Below, in pieces: positions 1-6,398 of a DNA stretch of 7,633 nucleotides (the stretch's first letter is position 1; each line of letters opens with the position of its first letter). The position numbers and the translations under genes were made by a program. Below the pieces are notes generated by a model. The model was not told where the DNA came from and made no database searches. It saw only the letters and a list, made by a program, of their open reading frames with translations. The DNA is from Pyrinomonadaceae bacterium (lineage in GTDB: Bacteria > Acidobacteriota > Blastocatellia > Pyrinomonadales > Pyrinomonadaceae): the NCBI GenBank assembly GCA_013813825.1, contig JACCRA010000230.1, positions 1-7,633 on the forward strand, in the 5' to 3' direction.

Positions 1-15
1 CGGACTCGGAATGTT

Positions 16-1410
16 GTGGAAGCAACTGGTAAAAAAGTTTTGGTGATTGGGGCGGCCAGAAGCGGTATGGCGGCGGCGCGATGGTTGGCGGCGCGGGGGG
101 CGACGGTGGCGCTGCATGATCGCAAGCCGTTGGAAGAGTGGACGGAAGAGGCGCGGGCGTTGAAGTCAGAGGGCGTCGGGCTGGTGCCGGGAGAAGCGCC
201 GTCATGGTTGCTAGACCAGATCGAGTTGGTGGTGCTGAGTCCGGGCGTGCCGGCGCACATGATCCCGGTGCGCTATGCCGCGCGGGCAGGAGCGGAAGTG
301 ATCGGCGAGGTCGAATTGGCCTCGCGTTATTTGCGCGGGCGCGTCGTCGGTATCACCGGCACGAACGGCAAGACGACAACAACGACGCTCGTCGGCGAGT
401 TGCTCAGAGGCGCGGGGTTGCAAGTCCAAGTTGGCGGCAACATCGGGACGCCGCTCACGTCGCTAATTGAGACTTCAAGCGACGACGGCTGGACGGTCGT
501 TGAGTTATCAAGCTATCAACTGGAAACGATCACAAGTTTTCGACCGACAGTCGCGCTGGTGCTCAACCTAATGCCGGATCACATGGATCGTTACGAGACG
601 CTGACGGAGTACGGCGCGGCGAAGCATCGCATCTTCCGCAATCAGGAGGCGGGCGACGTGGCGGTGCTGAACGCGGACGATCCAATCGTCTCATCGTGGG
701 CCAGCGGCTTACGCGCGCATGTCGTTCTCTTCAGCGTCGAGCGTGAACTCGAAGAAGGATTGTTTCTGCGCCGCGCGACGGGCGAGATCGTCTCGCGCAC
801 AAGCGGAGGCGAGCGCGTGTTGCTCAGGCGCGACGAGATGCAGTTGCGTGGGTTGCATAACGTCCAGAACGTGCTGGCGGCGCTCGCGGCCGGGCTGGCG
901 TGCGGCGCGTCGCCCGCATCGATGCGCGAAACCGTCCGCGGCTTTCAACCGGTCGAACATCGCTTAGAGCGCGTCGCCGAGATCGCGGGCGTCGAGTATT
1001 ACAACGACTCGAAGGCGACGAACGTGGACGCGGCTGTGAAAGCTCTCGAAGCCTTCGCCGACGCGCCCGGAAAAGTGATCTTGATGCTCGGCGGACGCGG
1101 CAAGAACGCGCCCTATGCGCCGCTTGCGCCGCTCGTCGCCGCCAAAGCTCGCGCCCTCGTCGTCATCGGTGAAGACTCGGAGCGCATCGAGCGCGAGTTG
1201 AAAACTTACGCGCCCATCATCGAACGCGCGACAGACATGCGCGATGCCGTCCGGCGCGCACATGATCTGGCCCGGCCCGGCGACACAGTCCTCTTCGCTC
1301 CGGCCTGCGCCAGCTTCGACATGTTCGACAACTTCGAGCACCGGGGACGAGAGTTCAAAAAAGAGGTGTCAGGTGTCAGGTGTCAGGTGTCAGGTTCAAC
1401 CCAACCCTGA
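16..1410 (+). CDS. murD: UDP-N-acetylmuramoyl-L-alanine--D-glutamate ligase (MurD)
   Basis: Cytoplasmic ATP-dependent Mur ligase that adds D-Glu to UDP-MurNAc-L-Ala. Seen in the 464-aa product: an N-terminal Rossmann-like UDP-binding part (VLVIGAARSG, residues 8-17), the P-loop GTNGKTTTT (115-123), VVELSSYQLE (161-170), LNLMPDHMDRY (183-193) with the D188-H189 pair, GLHNVQN (279-285), EHRLE (314-318), NDSKATN (330-336), LGGRGK (358-363), and the C-terminal ACASFDMF signature (430-437) followed by FEHRGREFK. Length is normal for the family. The GTG start at 16 puts the core where MurD proteins normally begin and has a weak GGA about 5 nt upstream. The frame stays open to the window edge, however, so a start before base 1 is possible. 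Residues 451-464 (VSGVRCQVSGSTQP) lie beyond the normal end and are encoded by a heptamer repeat. ftsW begins 42 nt after the stop. The family call is very secure; the exact start is less so. Confidence 0.96.
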   Translation: MEATGKKVLVIGAARSGMAAARWLAARGATVALHDRKPLEEWTEEARALKSEGVGLVPGEAPSWLLDQIELVVLSPGVPAHMIPVRYAARAGAEVIGEVELASRYLRGRVVGITGTNGKTTTTTLVGELLRGAGLQVQVGGNIGTPLTSLIETSSDDGWTVVELSSYQLETITSFRPTVALVLNLMPDHMDRYETLTEYGAAKHRIFRNQEAGDVAVLNADDPIVSSWASGLRAHVVLFSVERELEEGLFLRRATGEIVSRTSGGERVLLRRDEMQLRGLHNVQNVLAALAAGLACGASPASMRETVRGFQPVEHRLERVAEIAGVEYYNDSKATNVDAAVKALEAFADAPGKVILMLGGRGKNAPYAPLAPLVAAKARALVVIGEDSERIERELKTYAPIIERATDMRDAVRRAHDLARPGDTVLFAPACASFDMFDNFEHRGREFKKEVSGVRCQVSGSTQP

Positions 1411-1444
1411 GACCCGGCACCCGACACCTGACACCCGGCACCTG
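1365..1444. repeat. Inverted array of 7-bp repeats at the murD/ftsW junction
   Basis: The left arm is four exact tandem copies of GGTGTCA (1365-1392) plus a partial GGT. After a short spacer (about 1396-1407), the right arm holds five inverted, degenerate units: TGAGACC, CGGCACC, CGACACC, TGACACC and CGGCACC (1408-1442), followed by TG. Pairing the four left units with the last four right units matches 23 of 28 positions by eye, and some mismatches become G-U pairs in RNA. The left arm encodes the MurD tail, and the murD stop is the first TGA of the right arm. A T-rich stretch (TTCTTGTT, 1445-1452) separates the array from the ftsW ATG. The array resembles the short tandemly repeated heptanucleotides (STRR) known from cyanobacteria and other genomes; that link is by pattern only. 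A role as attenuator or 3'-end stabiliser is possible but unproven. Confidence 0.85.
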
Positions 1445-1452
1445 TTCTTGTT

Positions 1453-2670
1453 ATGGCGAGGAAACTTCAAACGGATGAATGGTTGTTCGGGGCGGCGGCG
1501 GGGCTGGCGCTGTTTGGGGTGGTAATGGTGTATAGCGCGGCGGGGCCGTTGGCGTTCCGGCAGGGCGGCAGCCAGTATCAGCATGTGTTGAAGCAGGGCG
1601 GATGGACGCTGGCCGGCCTCGTCGGCATGGTCTTGATGATGAATTTCGACTACGGGCGGCTGCGTCACCGTTTCGTGGTGCGGGGCGGGTTGATCTTGAC
1701 AGTGCTGCTCTTGATGGCCGTCTTCGCCTTCCCGCGCATCAACGGGGCGCACCGTTGGATCAGATTGGGCTTCGTCTCGTTTCAGCCGTCGGAGTTGGCG
1801 AAGTTGGTGCTGACGTTGTTTCTGGCCCGGTTCCTCGAACGACGCGCGGGCGAGGAACACGATTTGTGGAAGACGTTCGCGCCGTGCTTGTTGGTGACGG
1901 GCGGATTGGTCGGGTTAGTCGCGCTAGAACCTGATCTTGGGACGGCAATGATGCTCGGCATGATCTGTCTGGTGTTGCTTTATACGGCGGGTGCGAATTT
2001 GCGACACCTCGGCGTGATGGGCGCGGCGGCGCTGGCCGGGGTGGTCGCGATGATCGCCTTGTTCCCGTGGCGCATGAAGCGGATCGTGGCTTTTCTTGAT
2101 CCGTGGGCGGACGCGCAGGGGACGGGTTATCAAGTTGTGCAATCGCTGTTGGCTGTCAGTTCGGGGGGGACCAACGGGCTAGGCTTTGCCGAGGGGCGGC
2201 AGAAAATGTTGTTTTTGCCGTTCGCCCATTCGGATTACATCTTCGCGGTGGTCGGGGAAGAGTTGGGACTGATCGGCGCGCTGACGGTGATCGGAGTTTT
2301 CGGGTTGCTCTTGTGGCGCGGTGTGCGCGCGGCGTTCAGAGCGCCGGATAGGTTCGGGATGTTGCTCGGAATGGGGATCGTGACGGGCATCGTCGTGCAG
2401 GCGCTCTTTAACATTAGTGTGGTGTTGTCGCTTGTGCCGCCCAAAGGTATCCCGCTGCCGTTCATCTCCTATGGCGGATCGTCGATGCTGCTGACGCTGT
2501 CTTCAATCGGCGTGCTCTTAAACATCTCGCAGCAGGGCAGCCCACAGGGGAGCAGCGGCGGTGCGCAGACTTTCGTGCGGCGGCAGGCCGCGCCAGTAGT
2601 GGTTCCCGCGCCGCGCCGGCGTGAGCCGGTGGCGCAGCCGGAGTGGCGGCCGGAGTCTTGGCGGGGGTGA
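1453..2670 (+). CDS. ftsW: Septal peptidoglycan glycosyltransferase FtsW (SEDS family)
   Basis: Polytopic inner-membrane SEDS protein that polymerises lipid II into septal glycan together with the class B PBP FtsI. The 405-aa product has about ten hydrophobic segments and the family signatures in order: VMVYSAA (24-30), HRWIRLGFVSFQPSELAK (100-117), EPDLGTA (159-165), GYQVVQSLLAVSSGG (225-239), GRQKMLFLPF (248-257), AHSDYIFAVVGEELG (258-272) with Asp261 at the position of the SEDS catalytic aspartate, and PPKGIPLPFISYGGSS (329-344). Residues from about 360 form a Pro/Arg-rich, probably cytoplasmic tail ending in WRPESWRG. The ATG start gives MARKLQTDEW, a normal FtsW beginning, but no Shine-Dalgarno lies upstream because that space is the right arm of a heptamer array. 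Translation may depend on coupling to murD or on leaderless-like initiation (inference). RodA is the main alternative; the mur/fts context favours FtsW. Confidence 0.95.
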   Translation: MARKLQTDEWLFGAAAGLALFGVVMVYSAAGPLAFRQGGSQYQHVLKQGGWTLAGLVGMVLMMNFDYGRLRHRFVVRGGLILTVLLLMAVFAFPRINGAHRWIRLGFVSFQPSELAKLVLTLFLARFLERRAGEEHDLWKTFAPCLLVTGGLVGLVALEPDLGTAMMLGMICLVLLYTAGANLRHLGVMGAAALAGVVAMIALFPWRMKRIVAFLDPWADAQGTGYQVVQSLLAVSSGGTNGLGFAEGRQKMLFLPFAHSDYIFAVVGEELGLIGALTVIGVFGLLLWRGVRAAFRAPDRFGMLLGMGIVTGIVVQALFNISVVLSLVPPKGIPLPFISYGGSSMLLTLSSIGVLLNISQQGSPQGSSGGAQTFVRRQAAPVVVPAPRRREPVAQPEWRPESWRG

Positions 2671-2671
2671 G
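2666..2671 (+). promoter_or_regulatory. Ribosome binding site for murG, overlapping the ftsW stop
   Basis: GGTGAG lies 7 nt before the murG ATG at 2679 and contains the ftsW stop codon (TGA 2668-2670). The arrangement fits translational coupling of ftsW and murG and supports the chosen murG start. Confidence 0.6.
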
Positions 2672-2678
2672 ATAAGGG

Positions 2679-3776
2679 ATGCGCGCACTGTTCGCCGCCG
2701 GCGGGACGGGCGGTCATATTTACCCGGCGCTCGCGGTGGCGAAAGAGTTGCTGAACAGTCGTCCGGCGGCGCGCGTCAAGTTCGTCGGCACGGCTCGCGG
2801 GTTGGAAACCAAACTGGTCCCACAGGCGGGTTTCGAGTTGCTGCTCATTGAAAGCGCGGGGCTGATGAACATGAGTCTGAAGCAGCAGCTCTATGGCATG
2901 TACTTGCTGCCGAAGAGTTTGTTGGCGGCGCGGCGGCTGTTGCAGAAGTTTCGGCCGAGCGTTGTCGTTGGCGCGGGCGGCTACGTGACGGGGCCGGTGC
3001 TGCTCGTGGCCGCGCTCGCGGGCATCCCGACACTGGTGATGGAGTCGAACGCGGTGCCGGGCTTCACGAATCGTCAACTGGCGCGCTTCGTCGATGCGGC
3101 GGCTGTGTCATTTGCGGAGACGGTCGCGTATTTTCCCGGCAAGGCCGTCGTCACCGGCAACCCAGTTCGGCGCGAGTTCTTTGACATCCCGGCAAAAGTG
3201 CGCGACCCGGTTCGCTTTTCGTTGTTGCTCTTCGGCGGCTCTCAGGGCGCGCGGGCGGTGAGCGAGGCGATGCTTGAGGCGTTGCCCGGTCTGGAACCTT
3301 ACCGCGACCGCCTGCACATTACGCACCAGACGGGGCCGCTCGATTTCGAGCGTATCCGCGCCGCCTACGCGCAGGCCAATTGGTCTGAACGCGCCACTGT
3401 CCGCGAATACATCGACGACATGGTGACGGCCTTCGCCGCCGCCGACGTGATCATCTCGCGCGCCGGCGCAACGACGAGCTTTGAACTAATGGCCGCCGGC
3501 CGCACCGCGATCATGATCCCGCTGCCCGGCCAGCAAGAGCAGCAACGCAACGCCGAAGTGCTGCAACAGGCCGGAGCCGCACGCATGATCTTGCAGCAAA
3601 ATCTAACCGGTGACTCGCTCGCCGCAGAGATCACGGCATTGCTCAACGACCCTGCTGAGATCATCCGACGCGAACAATCCGCGCGCGGCTTGGCAAAACC
3701 AAACGCCGCCGCTGAGACCGTGAAATTGATTGAACAGCTATTAGCCATCAGCCGTCAGCATTCAGCTAAAAACTGA
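2679..3776 (+). CDS. murG: UDP-GlcNAc:lipid I N-acetylglucosaminyltransferase (MurG)
   Basis: Membrane-associated GT-B (family GT28) enzyme that transfers GlcNAc from UDP-GlcNAc to lipid I, forming lipid II on the cytoplasmic face. Seen in the 365-aa product: the N-terminal loop GGTGGHIYPALAVA (8-21), with His13 at the conserved His of the acceptor domain; GAGGYVTGP (98-106); MESNAVPGFTNR (121-132), the equivalent of the usual HEQN loop; TGNPVRREF (159-167); FGGSQGARA (185-193) opening the UDP-GlcNAc domain; EYIDDM (243-248); and SRAGATTSFELMAAG (260-274) with Glu269, followed by PLPGQQEQQRNAEVL with Gln288/Gln289. These last residues are expected to contact the donor sugar nucleotide. The start has a Shine-Dalgarno overlapping the ftsW stop, 8 nt after ftsW ends. 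The final ten residues (AISRQHSAKN) come from the left arm of a heptamer array, and the stop is the first TGA of its right arm. Confidence 0.96.
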   Translation: MRALFAAGGTGGHIYPALAVAKELLNSRPAARVKFVGTARGLETKLVPQAGFELLLIESAGLMNMSLKQQLYGMYLLPKSLLAARRLLQKFRPSVVVGAGGYVTGPVLLVAALAGIPTLVMESNAVPGFTNRQLARFVDAAAVSFAETVAYFPGKAVVTGNPVRREFFDIPAKVRDPVRFSLLLFGGSQGARAVSEAMLEALPGLEPYRDRLHITHQTGPLDFERIRAAYAQANWSERATVREYIDDMVTAFAAADVIISRAGATTSFELMAAGRTAIMIPLPGQQEQQRNAEVLQQAGAARMILQQNLTGDSLAAEITALLNDPAEIIRREQSARGLAKPNAAAETVKLIEQLLAISRQHSAKN

Positions 3777-3809
3777 ATGGCTGATAGCTGACGGCTGATG
3801 GCTGACAGC
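3743..3809. repeat. Inverted array of 7-bp repeats at the murG/murC junction
   Basis: The left arm has units GCCATCA, GCCGTCA and GCATTCA (3744-3764). The right arm has inverted units: an 8-mer TGAATGGC (3774-3781), then TGATAGC, TGACGGC, TGATGGC and TGACAGC (3782-3809). A perfect 17-bp inverted repeat pairs 3743-3759 with 3787-3803. An inner ATTCAG/CTGAAT pair (3760-3765 and 3773-3778) extends it around an A-rich loop, leaving 3779-3786 unpaired on one side. The left arm encodes the MurG C-terminal tail. The murG stop is the TGA at 3774-3776, and the TGATGGC unit supplies an extra in-frame ATG (3798) for murC. The unit TGACAGC differs by one base from TGACACC of the murD/ftsW array. No T-tract follows, so it is not a classical terminator. 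Confidence 0.87.
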
Positions 3810-3815
3810 ATGATT

Positions 3816-5207
3816 ATGTTTCGCCGTATTCAACATGTTCATCTCGTCGGCATCGGGGGTATCGGCATGTCAGGTATCGCGGAGGTGCTGTGCAATCTCG
3901 GCTTCCGCGTGTCGGGGTCGGACCTGAAGCGTTCGGCGGTGACGGACAGGCTGGAAGGGTTGGGCGCGGAGATTTACGAGGGGCACCGGGCAGAGAACGT
4001 CGGCGACGCGCAAGTGGTGGTGCGCTCGACCGCCGTGCGCGACGACAATCCGGAAATATTAGAAGCGAAGGAGCGTTCGATTCCGGTGATTGCACGGGCG
4101 GAGATGCTGGCCGAGTTGATGCGCTTGAAGCGGGACACGGTAGCCGTCGCCGGTTCGCACGGCAAGACGACGACGACTTCGATGGTCGGCACGGTCTTAG
4201 GTTCCGCCGGACTCGATCCGACGGTGGTAGTTGGTGGCGTGGTCGGGGCCTTCGGCTCGAACGCGCGGCTGGGCAAGAGCGATCTGATGGTGGTTGAGGC
4301 GGACGAAAGTGACCGCTCCTTCTTAATGCTGATGCCGACCTTCGCCATCGTAACGAACATTGACCGCGAGCACATGGATTATTACAGCGACATGCAAGAC
4401 ATGCGCGAGTGTTTCATCAACTTTGTCAACAAAGTGCCGTTCTACGGCGCGGCTATTTTATGTCTCGACGATCCGCATGTGCAGGCCGTGATCCCGCACG
4501 TCAAAAGGAGAAGGATCACTTACGGGTTGAGCGCGCAGGCCGATGTGTCGGCGCACAACATCCGCTTTGATCAAACTTTCGGCTCGACCTATACGGTCTG
4601 GCGCGGGCAGGAAGTGATGGGAGACGTGAGCTTACACGTGCCGGGCTTGCACAACGTCTATAACTCGCTGGCCGCCGTCGCCATCGGCTTCGAGTTGGAA
4701 GTACCGTTCGACCACATCGCGCGGGCGCTCGGCGAATATGCAGGCGTCAACCGCCGCTTTCATTTCAAGGGCGAGGCGGCGGGTGTGCTGGTCGTCGATG
4801 ACTACGGCCACCACCCGACGGAGATTCGCGCGACGCTCGCGGCGGCCAAGATCGGCTCGGCTGGTCGGCGGATGATCGTTTTGTTTCAGCCGCACCGTTA
4901 CACGCGCACGCGCGATCAGTTGGACGAGTTCGCGCGCTCATTTAATAACGCCGACGTGCTGCTGGTGACGGATATTTACGCGGCGAGCGAAGAGCCGATT
5001 GAGGGCATAACGGCCGAGGCGCTGACCGAAGCAGTCAAAAGCTACGGCCACAAGAACGCCTTTTACGTCGGCGGACTGGAAACGGCGTTGAAGGCGCTCT
5101 TAAGCGAAGCGCACACGGGCGACATGGTGATCACGCTCGGCGCAGGCAATGTTTACCGCGTGGGCGATGAATTGTTAAGCAAGCTGGAAGGCAACGGGAA
5201 GAAATGA
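3816..5207 (+). CDS. murC: UDP-N-acetylmuramate--L-alanine ligase (MurC)
   Basis: Cytoplasmic ATP-dependent Mur ligase that adds the first residue of the stem peptide, normally L-Ala, to UDP-MurNAc. Counting from the ATG at 3816 (463 aa): [17 protein letters not shown] (9-25) for UDP-sugar binding; the P-loop GSHGKTTTT (113-121); EADESDRSF (161-169); [10 protein letters not shown] (181-190), which carries a metal-binding His; [11 protein letters not shown] (277-287); [10 protein letters not shown] (310-319); [10 protein letters not shown] (328-337); FQPHRYTRT (357-365); and GAGNVYRVG (442-450). Three in-frame ATGs are possible, at 3798, 3810 and 3816. I prefer 3816 because [12 protein letters not shown] matches where MurC proteins normally begin, while the six residues from 3798 arise inside the heptamer array. 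No start has a clear Shine-Dalgarno. Two tandem TGA codons (5205-5210) end the gene. The family call is very secure; the start is moderate. Confidence 0.95.
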   Translation: MFRRIQHVHLVGIGGIGMSGIAEVLCNLGFRVSGSDLKRSAVTDRLEGLGAEIYEGHRAENVGDAQVVVRSTAVRDDNPEILEAKERSIPVIARAEMLAELMRLKRDTVAVAGSHGKTTTTSMVGTVLGSAGLDPTVVVGGVVGAFGSNARLGKSDLMVVEADESDRSFLMLMPTFAIVTNIDREHMDYYSDMQDMRECFINFVNKVPFYGAAILCLDDPHVQAVIPHVKRRRITYGLSAQADVSAHNIRFDQTFGSTYTVWRGQEVMGDVSLHVPGLHNVYNSLAAVAIGFELEVPFDHIARALGEYAGVNRRFHFKGEAAGVLVVDDYGHHPTEIRATLAAAKIGSAGRRMIVLFQPHRYTRTRDQLDEFARSFNNADVLLVTDIYAASEEPIEGITAEALTEAVKSYGHKNAFYVGGLETALKALLSEAHTGDMVITLGAGNVYRVGDELLSKLEGNGKK

Positions 5208-5215
5208 TGAGCGAC

Positions 5216-5234
5216 GTGGCGGCGAAGCCGCCAC
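5216..5234. other. Short perfect hairpin in the murC-murB spacer
   Basis: GTGGCGGC (5216-5223) pairs perfectly with GCCGCCAC (5227-5234) around a GAA triloop. This 8-bp GC-rich stem sits just after the tandem murC stops. The next bases (AAGGATATTG) hold no T-tract, so it is not a canonical intrinsic terminator. It could be a REP-like repeat, an RNA stabiliser or a weak pause site. The rest of the 84-bp spacer (5208-5291) shows nothing else I can support. Confidence 0.55.
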
Positions 5235-5291
5235 AAGGATATTGAGGGTCAAGCATTTTTAGCGAAGATTAGCCAATCGGGTTTTTACAAG

Positions 5292-6395
5292 ATGCTGACG
5301 GAAACTCTACGCCACTTGAGTCTGCCGGAACGTGACGCGCTCCTCGAAGAGATCGCGGCGCGAACGGGTGTGCGTGCGGAGCGCGGGCGGCGGTTCGCGG
5401 AGTTGACGAGTTTGCGTGTCGGCGGCGCGATTGATTGGGTGCTGATGCCGGAGACAGAAGCAGAGGCGGCGGCGCTGGTGCATGAGTTGGCAAGAGCCGG
5501 GATCGCGTGGCGCGTGCTCGGCGCGGGGAGCAATGTGTTGGCGGACGACGAAGCCCATCGGTATGTCGTGCTGTGCATGAAGGAAGTGAAGGGGACAGCG
5601 GCGTTCGCGTGCGAACGCGTGCGGGTGAGCGCGGGCTACTCGCTGCCGCGCCTGTGTGTCGATGCGGCGCGGCGCGGGTTGGCGGGGATTGAGGGCTTGG
5701 GCGGAATTCCGGGGACGGTCGGCGGCGCGTTGTGGATGAACGCGGGCGCTTACGGCCACGAGATCGGAACGGTGGTGGAGACGGTGCGCGTCGCGCGCGG
5801 CGGTCGCGTCGTGGAAGTGCCGGGTGGCGAAATCACGTGGGACTACCGGCACACGTCGTTTCAAGACGGCGAGTTGCTGCTGGGCGCGACACTGCATTTG
5901 CAGCCCGACGAGCCGCGGTTGATTAAAGAGCGGATGGAAGAGTCGAAGCGGAAGCGTCTGGAATCACAGCCGCACGGCGCGCGCTCAGCCGGCTGCTTCT
6001 TTAAAAATCCGCCGGGCACGGGCTTGAGCACCGGCCGGATGATCGACGAGATGGGATTGAAGGGGACCAAGCGGGGCGGCGCGGTCGTCTCACCGGTTCA
6101 CGCCAACTTTATTGTGACCGAGGGCGAAGGCGCGCTGGCCGCCGACGCGCTGGCGCTGGCCGAAGAGATCAGGGAACGCATCCGGCGCGAGCGCGGCATC
6201 GAGTTGGAGTACGAAGTCGAACTGTGGCGCGCAGCGTCGCCGGCAGATATAGCGTCGTCAACAATAGGTCAAGACGCGCGGTCAGATGACGCACCGCCGC
6301 AGCGGCAGTCACAAAATCAGTTGGGTGAGGCTGAGTGGGTCGAGCCGCCAATCACTGAGACGGAAAACGAAGCCGAGGGCGCGAAAGGGGAGTGA
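5292..6395 (+). CDS. murB: UDP-N-acetylenolpyruvoylglucosamine reductase (MurB)
   Basis: Cytoplasmic FAD-dependent enzyme that uses NADPH to reduce UDP-GlcNAc-enolpyruvate to UDP-MurNAc. Seen in the 367-aa product: FAELTSLRVGG (35-45) and VLGAGSNVLADD (75-86) of the FAD-binding domain; GLAGIEGLGGIPGTVGGAL (129-147) with MNAGAYGHEIG (149-159); DYRHTSF (184-190), whose Arg is conserved for substrate binding; SAGCFFKNP (232-240); GRMIDEMGLKG (248-258); VSPVHANFIV (266-275); and the C-terminal GIELEYEVELW (302-312) with the conserved Glu. The usual catalytic Ser of AGSFFKNP is Cys235 here. Residues after about 313 form a polar, acidic tail of some 55 residues beyond the normal end. The ATG start gives a normal N-terminus but has no clear Shine-Dalgarno. 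The frame is open upstream to 5211 without another ATG, GTG or TTG. The YRHTSF and compact SAG.FFKNP segments suggest a type II-like MurB. Confidence 0.95.
   Translation: MLTETLRHLSLPERDALLEEIAARTGVRAERGRRFAELTSLRVGGAIDWVLMPETEAEAAALVHELARAGIAWRVLGAGSNVLADDEAHRYVVLCMKEVKGTAAFACERVRVSAGYSLPRLCVDAARRGLAGIEGLGGIPGTVGGALWMNAGAYGHEIGTVVETVRVARGGRVVEVPGGEITWDYRHTSFQDGELLLGATLHLQPDEPRLIKERMEESKRKRLESQPHGARSAGCFFKNPPGTGLSTGRMIDEMGLKGTKRGGAVVSPVHANFIVTEGEGALAADALALAEEIRERIRRERGIELEYEVELWRAASPADIASSTIGQDARSDDAPPQRQSQNQLGEAEWVEPPITETENEAEGAKGE
6387..6392 (+). promoter_or_regulatory. Ribosome binding site for ftsQ at the murB 3' end
   Basis: GGGGAG ends right at the murB stop codon (6393-6395) and stands 6 nt before the ftsQ ATG at 6399. 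This clear Shine-Dalgarno decides the ftsQ start in favour of 6399 over an internal ATG at 6528, and suggests that ftsQ is translationally coupled to murB. Confidence 0.7.
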
Positions 6396-6398
6396 AGG

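Noticed and set aside
1365..1444. CRISPR array
   Set aside because: The units are 7 bp and directly tandem without spacers, and the second half is inverted. This is not the repeat-spacer layout of CRISPR.
1690..1702. TTGATCTTGACA resembling a -35 element
   Set aside because: It lies within a conserved part of ftsW, encodes a membrane segment, and has no matching -10.
1396..1860. Minus-strand open frame starting inside ftsW and running through the heptamer array (154 codons)
   Set aside because: It has no family motif. Its C-terminal GVGCRVSG-like residues are only the heptamer array read on the other strand.
2469..3077. Minus-strand open frame across the ftsW-murG junction (202 codons)
   Set aside because: It overlaps conserved parts of two certain genes, shows no domain, and is Arg/His/Gln-rich as expected from reading GC-rich codons backwards.
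3743..3809. Intrinsic terminator after murG
   Set aside because: The stem is strong but is followed by AGCATGATTATG rather than a T-tract, and murC begins within it.
3798..3815. murC start at 3798
   Set aside because: It is possible, but the added six residues (MADSMI) derive from the repeat and its edge, and the family N-terminus fits 3816 better. It is kept as an alternative in the murC entry.
5242..5275. Promoter for murB (TTGAGG with a T-rich stretch downstream)
   Set aside because: No convincing -10 box lies at the right distance, and the operon layout does not require one.
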